From positions 24,955,001 to 25,019,000 of the forward strand of contig NC_058524.1 in assembly GCF_904849725.1 (NCBI RefSeq): a DNA stretch of 64,000 nucleotides, in the 5' to 3' direction. The notes below the pieces were generated by a model that saw only the letters and a program-made list of their open reading frames with translations, was not told where the DNA came from and did no database searches. Every line of letters starts with the position of its first letter. The first letter of the stretch is position 1. Below are positions 10,474-23,174 of this stretch, in pieces. The position numbers and the translations under genes were made by a program. This stretch comes from Hordeum vulgare subsp. vulgare (Eukaryota > Streptophyta > Magnoliopsida > Poales > Poaceae).

Positions 10474-12600
10474 CTAATACTGAAAGAAATCGGGAAATTC
10501 GGAACGGAGGTGATCCTCGCGCTCCCACGTAGCCTCTTTATCGGAATGGTGTGACCACTGCACTTTGAGAAATTTGACAGTCTTGTTACGGGTCTTGCGC
10601 TCAGTCGCCTCGAGAACCGCAACTGGATGCTCACGATAAGAAAGGTCAGGCTGAAGATCGATATCTTGAAGATGCACAGTGCGCTCAGGGTTTTTGAAAC
10701 ACCTCCGAAGCTGAGAAACATGGAACACATCATGGACATTAGCAAAGGTTGACGGAAGCTCGAGCTGGTACGCGAGGTCGCCCCTCTTGCCAACCACTCT
10801 GAACGGACCAACGAAACGAGGCGCAAGCTTGCCTTTGATGCCAAAACGCTGCATACCCTTCATAGGCGACACCTTGAGATAGACAAAATCATCAAGCTCA
10901 TACGACACGTCACGGTGCTTGCTATCGTAATAGCTCTTCTGCGGGGACTGCACTGCTCTGAGGTTGTCACGAATGATTCGACACATCTCCTCAGCTTCTT
11001 CTATCATATCATTGCCAAGGATCTGACGCTCGCCTGTCTGGGACCAGTTGAGCGGAGTACGGCACTTCCTGCCATAGAGAATTTCAAACGGAGCCTTGCC
11101 AGAACTAGCTTGATAACTGTTGTTATACGAGAACTCCGCGAAAGGCAGAAAATCCTCCCACTTCATGCCAAAAGAGATAACACAGGCTCTCAGCATATCC
11201 TCAAGAACTTGATTCACTCTCTCCACTTGACTACTAGTCTGAGGGTGGAACGTTGTGCTGAAGCGGATCTTCGTGCCCATAGCAGACTGAAAGGAGTCCC
11301 AGAACTTGGAAGTGAAGATACTTCCGCGATCTGATGAGATCATCATAGGTACGTCGTGCAAAGAGACAATCCTGGAGGTGTACAACTCTGCTAGCTGAGC
11401 TGCTGAAATGGACTCCTTGACTAGAAGGAAATGCGCTACTTTACTCAATTTGTCAATGACGACGAAGATAGCGTCATTGCCCTTCTTGGACTTCGGAAAC
11501 CCGGTGACGAAGTCCATCTCAATGTGATCGAACTTCCACTGGGGAATCGACAAAGGCTGCAAGAGGCCCGCTGGTCTTTGATGTTCTGCTTTCACCCTTC
11601 GACATACATCACACTCGTTTACGAATTGTGCAATTTCACGTTTCATCCGAGTCCACCAGAAAGTCTGCTTCAAGTCATGGTACATTTTGGAAATTCCAGG
11701 ATGAATAGAGAGCAGAGAGTTATGAGCTTCTTCCATGATCACCTTCCTGAGATCACCTTTCGGGACGACAAGGCGGTCCTCGAAAAACAAAGTGTCCCTG
11801 GCATCAACAGTGAAACACTTATACTTGGGAAGACTCTTTCCCACACCAATCTTGACCTTCTTCACCATAGCATCAAGTAGCTGAGCTGCCCTGACCTGAT
11901 CTTCCAAGGTAGGAGAGATCTGAAGGTTCGCAAGAAAACCCTGAGGAACCAGCTGAAGATTGAGCTTCCTGAAAGACTCAGAAAGACCCGGCTGGAGAGG
12001 TTGCAGAATCAGACTGTTGCAATATGCCTTCCTGCTCAATGCATCTGCCACAACATTTGCCTTGCCTAGCGTGTACTCAACACTCGGATTAAAATCCTGG
12101 AGCATTTCCACCCAACGTGTTTGCCAAAGATTCAAGTTAGGCTGAGTGAAGATATACTTAAGGCTCTTGTGATCGGTGAAAACTTCAACCTTACGTTCCA
12201 ACAAGAGATGTCTCCAAGTCATCAAGGCGTGCACAACAGCTGCTAGCTCGAGATCATGCACAGGATAGTTCTTCTCCGCAGGCTTCAGCTGCCTGGAGGT
12301 ATAAGCAACCACCTTCCTATCTTGCATCAAGACTGCACCGAAACCCTGGAGAGAAGCATCGCAAAAGACCTCGTACGTCTTGGAATCATCCGGAGGAGCC
12401 AATACCAGAGTGGAGATAAGCTTCTCTTTGAGTGTATCGAAAGCCAGTTGACACTCTGGAGACCAAACATACTTGACACCCTTCTGAACAAGACTAGAGA
12501 GCGGCTTGGCGATTTTGGAGAAGTTCTCAACGAATCTTCTGCAATATCCGGCAAGACCGAGAAAGCTTCGAAGCTGCTTCACATTCTGCGGAGGTCCCAT
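10474..12600 (-). CDS. gypsy unit 1 pol, second part: RT end, RNase H, integrase, chromodomain
   Basis: This is a 708-codon frame. It begins with the RT connection ([16 protein letters not shown]), then RNase H with FCDAS (D81) and TDHKSLKYI. The integrase zinc finger includes H300, H308, C330 and C333, and the integrase core has D363, D424 and E460. A C-terminal chromodomain-like segment (about residues 650-705, [15 protein letters not shown]) places it among chromoviruses, whose chromodomain is thought to direct insertion to marked chromatin. It overlaps the upstream frame by 22 bases in a different phase, and the same break is present in unit 2. Its ATG is therefore probably not a real start; this is the 3' part of one frameshifted gag-pol. 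Confidence 0.92.
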   Translation of the reverse strand: MGPPQNVKQLRSFLGLAGYCRRFVENFSKIAKPLSSLVQKGVKYVWSPECQLAFDTLKEKLISTLVLAPPDDSKTYEVFCDASLQGFGAVLMQDRKVVAYTSRQLKPAEKNYPVHDLELAAVVHALMTWRHLLLERKVEVFTDHKSLKYIFTQPNLNLWQTRWVEMLQDFNPSVEYTLGKANVVADALSRKAYCNSLILQPLQPGLSESFRKLNLQLVPQGFLANLQISPTLEDQVRAAQLLDAMVKKVKIGVGKSLPKYKCFTVDARDTLFFEDRLVVPKGDLRKVIMEEAHNSLLSIHPGISKMYHDLKQTFWWTRMKREIAQFVNECDVCRRVKAEHQRPAGLLQPLSIPQWKFDHIEMDFVTGFPKSKKGNDAIFVVIDKLSKVAHFLLVKESISAAQLAELYTSRIVSLHDVPMMISSDRGSIFTSKFWDSFQSAMGTKIRFSTTFHPQTSSQVERVNQVLEDMLRACVISFGMKWEDFLPFAEFSYNNSYQASSGKAPFEILYGRKCRTPLNWSQTGERQILGNDMIEEAEEMCRIIRDNLRAVQSPQKSYYDSKHRDVSYELDDFVYLKVSPMKGMQRFGIKGKLAPRFVGPFRVVGKRGDLAYQLELPSTFANVHDVFHVSQLRRCFKNPERTVHLQDIDLQPDLSYREHPVAVLEATERKTRNKTVKFLKVQWSHHSDKEATWEREDHLRSEFPDFFQY

Positions 12601-14894
12601 TCAACAATGGCTTGAACCTTGGACGGGTCAACCTTAATGCCCTCGGCAGAGATAATATGCCCAAGATAAACCACTTCTTTCAGCCAGAACTCGCACTTGG
12701 AAAACTTGGCATACAACTTGTATTCTCTCAGTTTATCAAGCACCAACCTGAGATGTTTCTCATGTTCTTCCTCATCCTCAGAAAAGACCAGAATGTCGTC
12801 GAGATAGAGCAAGACAAATTCATTCTTAAATGGTGAGAACATATAGTTCATCAAACGGCAAAAAGTCGGAGGAGCATTAGCCAGACCAAAAGACATGACC
12901 GTATACTCATACGAGCCAAAACTAGTCCTCAATACCGTCTTCGGTATGTCTTCCTCGCGAATGCGAATCTGATGATAGCCCATTCTGAGATCAAGCTTGG
13001 AGAATACTTTAGCACCTTTCAACTGTTCGAACAACTCATTTATGTTCGGAAGTGGATATTTTTTCTTGATTGTCTTCTTGTTCAATGGGCGGTAATCGAC
13101 ACACAGCCGGTCCGAACCATCCTTCTTCTTAACAAACAGAACACCACATCCCCACGGAGACGAGCTTGGTCTGATCAAACCCAAACGCTCCTGCTCATCG
13201 AGTTGCCTCTTGAGTTCCTTCAACTCTTCTGGACCCAGCTTGTACGGCCATTTGCACACTGGATCTGTGCCTCGCTCAAGCTCAATGACGAACTCCACTT
13301 CGCGGTGCGGAGGCATGCCTGGCAGCTCTTCAGGAAACACGTCTTGATATTCGCAGACTACTGGAACTTGCTCAATGGGATTGATCTCACCCTTTTCATT
13401 CAAGGAGAACAAGCGGATTGTGTCATCGCGCACCGCGAATATAATCACATCCTCCGAAGAGTGGGTCAGTTTCACTTCTTTAGCTTCACAATCAATTGAT
13501 GCCTTGTTCATGGCCAACCAGTCCATACCAAGGATCAAATCAATGTCGGCCTTGCCCAAGACAATAGGAGATGCCAGAAAAGCATAATTGCCCATCTTGA
13601 CAGAAACATCTGGGACGAACAACTGAGAGCTCATCCGCATACCCGGAGACACAACTTGCAATGACTTGGGAAGGAACTCGGTCGCAAAATTATTACCAAA
13701 TGCAAAGGGGTATGACATGAAGGTATGCGAAGCACCAGAATCAAACAAGACTTTAGCAGGAAAATCATTGACTAGGAGATTACCCATGATCACATCCGAT
13801 GAATTTTCTGCCTCAGCTGCATTCACCATGTTGACTCGAGCTAATCTGGGGATGAACTTCACAAGAGCGTTGCTTGGAGGTTTGCCTGGAGGAGGAGGCG
13901 GCAGACGGAGCTGAGAAGTGCATTTGTTGGCATAGTGACCCTTCTGCCCACATTTGTGACAAGTGACATCTGCTGGCTGCCAGAACTGAATCTGAGGAGG
14001 CCCTTGCTTCTGATGCTGGTATCTGTGCTGGAAGCCAGGGTTGGGTGGGTGGGAAGAACCACGTCCACCTGAGTGCTTCGGCTGCTGCGAGTGCCGAGGA
14101 GGAGGAGGAGAAACCCAAAACCTCTGTTGCTTCTGAACCACGTGAGTCGAGGAAGAGCTGGAATCTCTGAAACGCTTCTTGGAGTTCTCCACCCTGAGCA
14201 AGGTTGCCTCTGCTCGGAGAGCTAAGTTGTAGAATTTGTCAAACTCCTCAGGATCGTGCAAGGCAAGTGCTAACTGCAAATCCTCCTGTAAGCCACCCCT
14301 GAACTGGTAGATCTTGCTCTTTTCATCCGGGACATCCTGCAACGCGTAACGGGCCAGCTCGTGGAACTCAACATTGTACTTGTACACAGAATCGCTGCCC
14401 TGCTTCAAGCGCCTGAACTTCTCACGCATCTCCTCAACAAAACTGGAAGGAATGTAGTGGGACCTGAAGTCATGACAAAACTCGTCCCAAGACAACACCC
14501 TGCCACCTCTGGAGTCCTTAAGCTGCTGCCACCAAATAGAAGCCTGCCCCTTCAACTGAAACGTTGCAAACTTGACATAGTCCTCCGGACGCACATTGCT
14601 ACACTCAAAATGCTTGTTCATGTCACGGATCCAATCTTCCGCATCAAATGGCTGGTCGCAAGAAGTGAACGTCTTAGGCTGGTTTGACAGGAACTGACTC
14701 AGATTGGCGAAGTGATTGCCACCCTGCTGATGATTGGCTCTCTCCTGGATCAACTGCAACAGCATCTGAGTGTTTGCATTAGTAGCTGCCATCATCGCCT
14801 GCCAGGCCTCTGTAGCAGGAGGCGGCGGCGGAGGAGGAGGAGGTGGAGGCGGCATATCCTCACGCGCTGGGGTCTGACGAGTTGGTGGAGCCAT
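12579..14894 (-). CDS. gypsy unit 1 gag-protease-RT
   Basis: The ATG at 14894 (MAPPTRQTP) was chosen over an upstream in-frame ATG at 14996 because it starts just before the proline run typical of the gag N-terminus. Domains in order are a poly-proline stretch, gag, a CCHC zinc knuckle at about residues 312-325 ([14 protein letters not shown]), an aspartic protease with FDSGASH (D385) and RT with YLDD at about 697-700. The frame leaves the correct phase just after KVQAIVEW and stops at 12579, while the expected continuation [11 protein letters not shown] is found in the overlapping frame. A one-base loss in the RT connection would explain this. Unit 1 lacks 15 bp (FQQGN) found in unit 2. Confidence 0.92.
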   Translation of the reverse strand: MAPPTRQTPAREDMPPPPPPPPPPPPATEAWQAMMAATNANTQMLLQLIQERANHQQGGNHFANLSQFLSNQPKTFTSCDQPFDAEDWIRDMNKHFECSNVRPEDYVKFATFQLKGQASIWWQQLKDSRGGRVLSWDEFCHDFRSHYIPSSFVEEMREKFRRLKQGSDSVYKYNVEFHELARYALQDVPDEKSKIYQFRGGLQEDLQLALALHDPEEFDKFYNLALRAEATLLRVENSKKRFRDSSSSSTHVVQKQQRFWVSPPPPRHSQQPKHSGGRGSSHPPNPGFQHRYQHQKQGPPQIQFWQPADVTCHKCGQKGHYANKCTSQLRLPPPPPGKPPSNALVKFIPRLARVNMVNAAEAENSSDVIMGNLLVNDFPAKVLFDSGASHTFMSYPFAFGNNFATEFLPKSLQVVSPGMRMSSQLFVPDVSVKMGNYAFLASPIVLGKADIDLILGMDWLAMNKASIDCEAKEVKLTHSSEDVIIFAVRDDTIRLFSLNEKGEINPIEQVPVVCEYQDVFPEELPGMPPHREVEFVIELERGTDPVCKWPYKLGPEELKELKRQLDEQERLGLIRPSSSPWGCGVLFVKKKDGSDRLCVDYRPLNKKTIKKKYPLPNINELFEQLKGAKVFSKLDLRMGYHQIRIREEDIPKTVLRTSFGSYEYTVMSFGLANAPPTFCRLMNYMFSPFKNEFVLLYLDDILVFSEDEEEHEKHLRLVLDKLREYKLYAKFSKCEFWLKEVVYLGHIISAEGIKVDPSKVQAIVEWDLRRM

Positions 14895-15759
14895 CCTGAA
14901 GACGGACAGCATATTAGTCCACAGAATAATTGAAGATATTGCTGAATCAAAAGACAGAATATCTGAATAGAATTTAGCATTGCACTCGAACAACATAGCA
15001 AGAGTGCATCCTCAAAGTAACAGACGACAAAATTCCGATAAGGGCCACTTCAAACAAGTGTGAGCTAAACTGCTCAGAACAAACATATGATCGAGATTTC
15101 CCCAAACCTCAATCAAGCGTCTGTAGGAAGATAGTCCTATAAGATACTACTAGATATCCCACCAATGAATTCCCGAAATAACTGGTCATGCAATCAGGTA
15201 CACGGATACAAGGAGTATTTCACACAACTCCTAAACTAACCCGTCACCTGTATCACATCCTTCAACACACAACCAGCATCTCGGACCTTCATCTACAACA
15301 GATCCTCGTGATCACAACGATACAAAGTGTGGTAATACCCCCGAACAATCTACACCAGTACTGGGGACATCGGGATTATCTCACCACTACCCGTATTGAA
15401 GCAATAACGAACACCCTCCGTTCTTAGATACTCAGAAATCTGAATGATGGCGATGTGCGCGATAATCCCTGGAGCTCAACTCCCCTGATACTTAGAGCAG
15501 ATAGGAGGCACCAGGACAGGATTCCGTCACATCGAAATCATATAGATTTCACAAATACCCGCGTGATCCTAAAAAAATGAGCGAGAAAAGGAGTAGAGTT
15601 AAAGATTTCCTAAGACGGGAACCTCACCAGAGCATAGAAGAGGAGAAAAAAGAATCCTACTCTCCGATATAACTAAGACTCAAAACATTTTCTAGACTCG
15701 ACTCGGCCAGATACGATCACACAAAGGCTCCTATGGTCGTAAGGCTCTGATTACCAACT
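14895..15759 (-). other. gypsy unit 1 leader between 5' LTR and gag
   Basis: This 0.87-kb stretch lies between the LTR2 boundary and the gag start in element sense. No convincing coding sequence is seen. It holds the primer-binding site at its right end and short AT-rich segments. Confidence 0.75.
15743..15756 (-). promoter_or_regulatory. primer-binding site (initiator Met tRNA type), gypsy unit 1
   Basis: On the minus strand this reads TGGTAATCAGAGCC, close to the complement of the 3' end of initiator tRNA-Met (TGGTATCAGAGCC) with one extra A. It starts three bases from the LTR end, where reverse transcription is primed. Confidence 0.8.
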
Positions 15760-18700
15760 TGTAACGACCAAGATGCGGTCCTTTCCGATCTGGGGGTCGA
15801 GGCCCCCGAATAGGAAAGAAGCGCATCTAAGCGTTTCGCAAGCAAGTAACATAGCACAAAATAATAATACAAGTAGACAATTCGGGATTCAACTGTCTTC
15901 TTATTAATAACTCAGAGTACAACACAGATACAAACAAGGTAGTTCCGGTACGGACTACAAAACATGGAAAATGTTATGCTACCCTGCTGCAGGCCCACGA
16001 TCACGACCACGGCTCAGTCCTCTGGATAGTTCACGTAGAGGCGGTATGTCTCCTCGTCGTACTGCCACGCCAGCTGGGTGCCGTCGGGGTCATCTGTCTC
16101 TGGGGTACCTGTACCTGCTGGGAGTTTCGGAGGAATCCGTGAGCCACGGGGACTCAGCAATCTATGACCTTGGTGCGAGAACTAGTCATGTTATTGGGTA
16201 AGGTAGGGGAGAAGTGTATCAGGCTGCAGCATCCTATGCTTGATTAAGTGGCTAACTTACACAAAGTAGAAGGGAAGGTGGTCTACGCTAACGGTCGGTG
16301 CTACTTGATCAGTAAGTGATCCTGATTACCTACCTACGGCATTCATAACCCCACCGTGTTCCCGATCGAAGAGGGATCTTCGAAGGGACAGTCACGGTTA
16401 CGCACACAGTTGGCAGTTTTACTTATTTATGTTTAAGTTCTCTAATACCGTATGTTAACAAAATATTCCAAGTTGCCACATAACCGCGGGCACGGCTTTC
16501 CGAAAGATTAAACCCTGCAGGGGTGCTCCGACTAGTCCATCACAAATGAACACAGGCCACAAAGGCATCCTCTATCACGAATCTCGTGATCTCGTCGGAT
16601 TCCTTAGAAGAAAACCTCAACTCTGGGGGAAACCAAAGCTTCACTGTTATTCCTATACGCAAGATATACCGCTAAGGTAAGACAAGGCTAGCAGGACCTC
16701 CCGACGTGTCGACGACCCCGATAAGAGCCGCGTATCTCAGTCTCAGGACACGCCGGATGGAACTAGCTACAGGTACCAAACCTCAAGTTTCCTTGTGGTG
16801 GCCCCGCAGGCAGACCAGTTTGGACCAACACTCATGAGGAGCACTGGCCCGGGTTGTTGATTAAAGATCCTCGGGGTCGCTACTCCCTATGCAGATTATT
16901 ATTAAGTTATTAGCAAATTAACACCAATGTTGGGTCCTGCCGGACAAGCCTTAGCCCTAAGCGATTTATCAAGGGGGTCCCCATAACAACCCCGAACGTG
17001 TTAGGAGCGATCATTATGGAATCAAACACCGGTAACCGGTAACTAAGGCGGCAATAACGGAACAAAGCACCCGGCAAAAGGCTAGGCCTCCCGTCATTTA
17101 CCAAGTATATAGGTGCATTAATTAAACAACATAATTTAATATGATGATATCAAGCTCATGTTATCACATGAGTCAAAAACACCTGCAACTAGCAATGCTA
17201 ACATTAGTAACTGAGCAAGCCTACTTAGCCATGCAAGTTTGCTAGGAAGGAGTACGGTGTTTGGGCTCATGGCATATGAAGAGGCAATTTAATTTCAGTG
17301 GTAGGCAGCGAGCAATATGACATGGAAACAAAACTAACATAACAAGTCTAGAGATGGAATCAAGGTCATATCATCTTGACTGTGATATCCTCAGCTTGCA
17401 ATGGTTCTGGATCGTCCTGCACGTACTCTCCTGACTCCACGTATTCGTTCTCCGATCCTGGTGCTGCCCAACATAAGAATAACAGCCAATGAACAGCAGC
17501 ACCACAAGATGCAACAATCACATGATGCATGAGATGAAATTTGAGCATGCACCACTATTTCTATCACTAGCACAAGCAAAATAAACTACTGCAAGTTTCT
17601 GGACAGAACTGTACACTAAGCTATTTGACATGCATGAGAATGACATGAACATATGCGGCTCGTGAAAACGATGCAAAACCATCTAAAGAACATTGCAAAC
17701 GGAGCTACGGATCAACGGGAATCAACGGAACAAGATATGAAGCTCTACGTGGAAGAATCAACACCACACTCACAATTGGCACAAATCTGGTATTCCCACG
17801 TTGCCAAGACATCTAACAACCCAACATGAATGGATTGGAGCAAGAAAGAACACCACAACAACAATTAAGCACACACTTTGATCAAAATGACAAAACTACA
17901 TAATCTGCCATAATCTGCATCTTAGCTATTTGGGAGCTGCATGCAACATAGCTACAGGTCTTCAAACATGAAAAATAATATATGTGGCTGTTGCCAACCA
18001 AGAACACTGCAAGCACCAGCAAGAATCACAGCAAAAGGAATTAAACTCTAGAAGATACAGGGCCACAAACTTTCCCAAAACCATCAGATCTCAGGGACTT
18101 AGTGAAAATTCCTGCACCTGAGTTTCTGTCTCTGTTCTGAAGCTTTTTGACAGCAATCAAAACACAACCTACTAGACTCCAAATGACTTGAAATGTTACA
18201 GGGAGCTTCACAAACATGCCAGGCTCAAAATCCTAGCACTGAACTAGGGCTAGTTCTGAACAGAATGACCAGCACATCCTCATCTATAGGGGAAGAAAAT
18301 GTTTCCAGAATCCCAGACTTAGTGAAATTCCAGATTTCACTAAACTGGAAATTTTCAGCCACATGCCCACTTTGTCTAGGCATAGTTTGCACACACATAA
18401 CACCAAGAGATAATTGACACCACTATGGTGTAGAACAAAACCCCTACTACTATCACACAAAAACTCATGCCCTTGGGCTCCACCTATTCCATGCAATTAA
18501 GGCTCAAACTTGCAACAAAACTGAATATGCCAACTCCATAGGGTATCCTACTAAGACAACAACTACCAAGGTTGGGTTCATGTGCACAATGACAAAGTGA
18601 CATGGGGGTTTGAACCCCATGTTTGTGTCATGCACATCAACAACACCAATACTTATCACAAGCCAACCCCACACACACACCATGCTCTCTCTCATATTAA

Positions 18701-21008
18701 ACATGAGGAGGTGCACAACTTGCACATGGGGCTGGTTTACCACCTACAAATCACACCACAATCTCATCATAAGCCCTAAGACACCAAGAACAATATAAGG
18801 GAAGCTATCAAGCAAATGATAGTAATGCCACTCTCACTTGCACACCTACACAAGCAACACCTCATGTGTGAGCAACACACACACACACATGCACCTCCCC
18901 TACTGCCATCCAACTACTCACACAAGCAAAGGAATAAGCCACCTACATATCATCATATACTAGGGTATCCTCTCCACACCCACACACATGCACATGATCA
19001 TCACCATCTATATGCACACACACCAAAGCTCACATAGATCACCCACATACACTAACAATCTGCAGGAAGGCTTACATGGTGCACAAAAGGAAAGGAAAAA
19101 AATGGTAAGATGCTGCCAAGACATATGCACAGGAAAAATAAATAGCATAATCTTGCAACAGTTAAAAAAATCACAAAGAAATTAAAAAGGGCAGTGTCTG
19201 GAATCGAACTCCCCACCTGATGTTGGTTCTACTGCCACGAAACCACTCTACTACAGTCTCTAGTTCGACGGCAACAAGGGAAAGATCAAGTTATAGAGCA
19301 ATTGCAGCTATTGCATGCCACTATGCCAAGAAGCAGGAACTAAAAAGGGGCCAAGATGGGATTCGAACCCACACCCTCTCGAAGACAAACACCTGCTATA
19401 CCATTGCGCTTCGACATGGTAATTGACAGAACAGGGAACTGAAACAGGTAAGCTAACAGGACACCCCGTCTGCCTACAGAGAACACCAGCGAGAAGGAGT
19501 TCGCCGGGGTGTTCTCTGGGGTTGCTGCTGCGCTGCGCTACCGGAGGCGAGCCCCCTACACGTCCAGCGTTACCTACAAGGGGCGAGGAACCCCTGCTAC
19601 ACGCAACACCGAAACCACCACGCCTTGCTACTGCATGCTAAGAACAGAGGAGAGCGAGCCCCTTCCATGGTGGTTCTAAGACGGATCCGAGGAAGAAGAA
19701 GCAAGGGGAAGACGTGCCTCACCTTGGGGAAGGAAGGAGATCGATCTGCGGAGGAAGAGGCGCTGGAGGGGAAGAAGATCCGATGCCGAACGTGATGAAA
19801 CTTGCTGTCGAACCGAAGGAGAGGTGGAAGAACACTGCGGGCGAGCCCTAGACGAGCTCGTCCCCGTCGTTGTGGTCGGTCCCCGGGGCCCCTAGCGCCT
19901 GGAATGGATCGCGGGGATCCACCCCGAGCTTCCGGGCATGACGACGGCGGCGAACGGAGATGGGGGCGCAGCGGACGCTGGTGAGGAGCTGCTGCCTCTC
20001 CTTTCTGTTCCTCCTATAGAAGCTACCTTGGGGAGAAAGGGAGAGATGGAGATGGGGATGGGAGAGGTGGCGGCGGCGGTCTGGGGAGAGGGGAAACCCT
20101 AGGAGTGGGAGAGGCACGGACGCCAACGCGTTTTAAAGGGGGGTTCTCGACGTCCGCGCTCACGGCGTCGACTCTCTGTCTCTTAGCGAGCTGACGGAAA
20201 GGGGAAAGGAGGACGACGTCGTCAGGAAAGGAGAAGGGGGTCTCGCGCGCATGGGCTCTCGCTGGACGGAGAGGAACATGGGCCACCGAAGGGGGAGGCC
20301 CATGCTACGCCAGGGGGAGAGGAGAATTCGGTGGGGGGGGTTTCTATTTAGAAAACAATATACAAAGGGAAAAATAACACAAGGTAAAACTACTGGGATA
20401 AATTCAAAAGGAAATACCCCCTGGTCATATAAAAATATGACCTATTTAAATAAAATAAGATCAAGATTTCTAGGAGCAAGTAATATTTCACAAAACAGAA
20501 TTAATGCCTCTGTTTTGTTATCATTGCACCTGCTTAAAACACTCTTAAAAATCACCAAACTAGCACAACTACACACTCACATCAATCCCTAAACAAAAGA
20601 CATTTTTAAAGCACAGATAATAAGGCGGAATTTTGAACTTGAGAATGAAGAGAGAAAAAGGTTTGCAAGTAAATAGAGGGTGTTGAAAAATATGACAAAC
20701 ACCACTACTCTTAGTAGTCCAACACATGACATCATAGCAGCACCTCACACATATATAAGGTCACATGCACCACAAGATAGCTAACCACAAGATTACCACC
20801 TACATCTATTACTAACACCACAAGAAATCATAGTGCAACAACACAAGAAAAGGGCATGCAATGATATGCTATGCATGCATGCATGAGAAGGAAATAGTAA
20901 GGAATACACATGAAATCATGGAACCAACTTAACATCATAATCTCTGACAAGGTGGACCCACATGCAATAGGTTCCAAATAGGGAAGGTTCTACACTTGGG
21001 GCATTACA
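15760..21008 (-). repeat. gypsy LTR2 (middle LTR, 5249 bp)
   Basis: It runs from TGTAACGACC to GGGCATTACA and is shared by both units: 5' LTR for unit 1 and 3' LTR for unit 2. At many sites left of about 20480 it agrees with LTR3 against LTR1. In the last ~530 bp it appears identical to LTR1 and differs from LTR3 at two sites. Open frames in its GC-rich part (about 19640-20340) are probably not genes. Confidence 0.92.
19191..19419 (-). other. two tRNA-like modules in LTR2
   Basis: This is the copy of the 8616-8844 modules. Here the second B box reads AGTTCGATTCC on the minus strand, closer to consensus than in LTR1. The A boxes are unchanged, and neither module has a full acceptor stem. Confidence 0.58.
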
Positions 21009-21022
21009 AACTCTCCCACACT
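21009..21022 (-). promoter_or_regulatory. polypurine tract of gypsy unit 2
   Basis: It is the same purine-rich minus-strand tract as in unit 1, directly next to the LTR2 terminus. Confidence 0.65.
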
Positions 21023-21047
21023 ACAAAGAAGATCTCGCCCTCGAGAT

Positions 21048-23174
21048 CTAATACTGAAAGAAATCGGGAAATTCGGAACGGAGGTGATCCTCGCGCTCCC
21101 ACGTAGCCTCTTTATCGGAATGGTGTGACCACTGCACTTTGAGAAATTTGACAGTCTTGTTACGGGTCTTGCGCTCAGTCGCCTCGAGAACCGCAACTGG
21201 ATGCTCACGATAAGAAAGGTCAGGCTGAAGATCGATATCTTGAAGATGCACAGTGCGCTCAGGGTTTTTGAAACACCTCCGAAGCTGAGAAACATGGAAC
21301 ACATCATGGACATTAGCAAAGGTTGACGGAAGCTCGAGCTGGTACGCGAGGTCGCCCCTCTTGCCAACCACTCTGAACGGACCAACGAAACGAGGCGCAA
21401 GCTTGCCTTTGATGCCAAAACGCTGCATACCCTTCATAGGCGACACCTTGAGATAGACAAAATCATCAAGCTCATACGACACGTCACGGTGCTTGCTATC
21501 GTAATAGCTCTTCTGCGGGGACTGCACTGCTCTGAGGTTGTCACGAATGATTCGACACATCTCCTCAGCTTCTTCTATCATATCATTGCCAAGGATCTGA
21601 CGCTCGCCTGTCTGGGACCAGTTGAGCGGAGTACGGCACTTCTTGCCATAGAGAATTTCAAACGGAGCCTTGCCAGAACTAGCTTGATAACTGTTGTTAT
21701 ACGAGAACTCCGCGAAAGGCAGACAATCCTCCCACTTCATGCCAAAAGAGATAACACAGGCTCTCAGCATATCCTCAAGAACTTGATTCACTCTCTCCAC
21801 TTGACTACTAGTCTGAGGGTGGAACGTTGTGCTGAAGCGGATCTTCGTGCCCATAGCAGACTGAAAGGAGTCCCAGAACTTGGAAGTGAAGATACTTCCG
21901 CGATCTGATGAGATCATCATAGGTACGTCGTGCAAAGAGACAATCCTGGAGGTGTACAACTCTGCTAGCTGAGCTGCTGAAATGGACTCCTTGACTAGAA
22001 GGAAATGCGCTACTTTACTCAATTTGTCAATGACGACGAAGATAGCGTCATTGCCCTTCTTGGACTTCGGAAACCCGGTGACGAAGTCCATCTCAATGTG
22101 ATCGAACTTCCACTGGGGAATCGACAAAGGCTGCAAGAGGCCCGCTGGTCTTTGATGTTCTGCTTTCACCCTTCGACATACATCACACTCGTTTACGAAT
22201 TGTGCAATTTCACGTTTCATCCGAGTCCACCAGAAAGTCTGCTTCAAGTCATGGTACATTTTGGAAATTCCAGGATGAATAGAGAGCAGAGAGTTATGAG
22301 CTTCTTCCATGATCACCTTCCTGAGATCACCTTTCGGGACGACAAGGCGGTCCTCGAAAAACAAAGTGTCCCTGGCATCAACAGTGAAACACTTATACTT
22401 GGGAAGACTCTTTCCCACACCAATCTTGACCTTCTTCACCATAGCATCAAGTAGCTGAGCTGCCCTGACCTGATCTTCCAAGGTAGGAGAGATCTGAAGG
22501 TTCGCAAGAAAACCCTGAGGAACCAGCTGAAGATTGAGCTTCCTGAAAGACTCAGAAAGACCCGGCTGGAGAGGTTGCAGAATCAGACTGTTGCAATATG
22601 CCTTCCTGCTCAATGCATCTGCCACAACATTTGCCTTGCCTAGCGTGTACTCAACACTCGGATTAAAATCCTGGAGCATTTCCACCCAACGTGTTTGCCA
22701 AAGATTCAAGTTAGGCTGAGTGAAGATATACTTAAGGCTCTTGTGATCGGTGAAAACTTCAACCTTACGTTCCAACAAGAGATGTCTCCAAGTCATCAAG
22801 GCGTGCACAACAGCTGCTAGCTCGAGATCATGCACAGGATAGTTCTTCTCCGCAGGCTTCAGCTGCCTGGAGGTATAAGCAACCACCTTCCTATCTTGCA
22901 TCAAGACTGCACCGAAACCCTGGAGAGAAGCATCGCAAAAGACCTCGTACGTCTTGGAATCATCCGGAGGAGCCAATACCAGAGTGGAGATAAGCTTCTC
23001 TTTGAGTGTATCGAAAGCCAGTTGACACTCTGGAGACCAAACATACTTGACACCCTTCTGAACAAGACTAGAGAGCGGCTTGGCGATTTTGGAGAAGTTC
23101 TCAACGAATCTTCTGCAATATCCGGCAAGACCGAGAAAGCTTCGAAGCTGCTTCACATTCTGCGGAGGTCCCAT
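21048..23174 (-). CDS. gypsy unit 2 pol, second part: RT end, RNase H, integrase, chromodomain
   Basis: This is 708 codons with the same domain order as unit 1: RT connection, RNase H, zinc finger, DDE integrase core, chromodomain. By eye it differs from unit 1 at very few residues, for example WEDCLPF for WEDFLPF and YGKKC for YGRKC. It overlaps the upstream frame by 22 bases in another phase, exactly as in unit 1, so both copies inherited one frameshift. It has no other break that I can see. Confidence 0.92.
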   Translation of the reverse strand: MGPPQNVKQLRSFLGLAGYCRRFVENFSKIAKPLSSLVQKGVKYVWSPECQLAFDTLKEKLISTLVLAPPDDSKTYEVFCDASLQGFGAVLMQDRKVVAYTSRQLKPAEKNYPVHDLELAAVVHALMTWRHLLLERKVEVFTDHKSLKYIFTQPNLNLWQTRWVEMLQDFNPSVEYTLGKANVVADALSRKAYCNSLILQPLQPGLSESFRKLNLQLVPQGFLANLQISPTLEDQVRAAQLLDAMVKKVKIGVGKSLPKYKCFTVDARDTLFFEDRLVVPKGDLRKVIMEEAHNSLLSIHPGISKMYHDLKQTFWWTRMKREIAQFVNECDVCRRVKAEHQRPAGLLQPLSIPQWKFDHIEMDFVTGFPKSKKGNDAIFVVIDKLSKVAHFLLVKESISAAQLAELYTSRIVSLHDVPMMISSDRGSIFTSKFWDSFQSAMGTKIRFSTTFHPQTSSQVERVNQVLEDMLRACVISFGMKWEDCLPFAEFSYNNSYQASSGKAPFEILYGKKCRTPLNWSQTGERQILGNDMIEEAEEMCRIIRDNLRAVQSPQKSYYDSKHRDVSYELDDFVYLKVSPMKGMQRFGIKGKLAPRFVGPFRVVGKRGDLAYQLELPSTFANVHDVFHVSQLRRCFKNPERTVHLQDIDLQPDLSYREHPVAVLEATERKTRNKTVKFLKVQWSHHSDKEATWEREDHLRSEFPDFFQY

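Noticed and set aside
11431..11880. Plus-strand frames inside gypsy pol (also 12972-13499, 22005-22454 and 23546-24073)
   Set aside because: They are antisense shadows of a long, domain-rich minus-strand pol frame.
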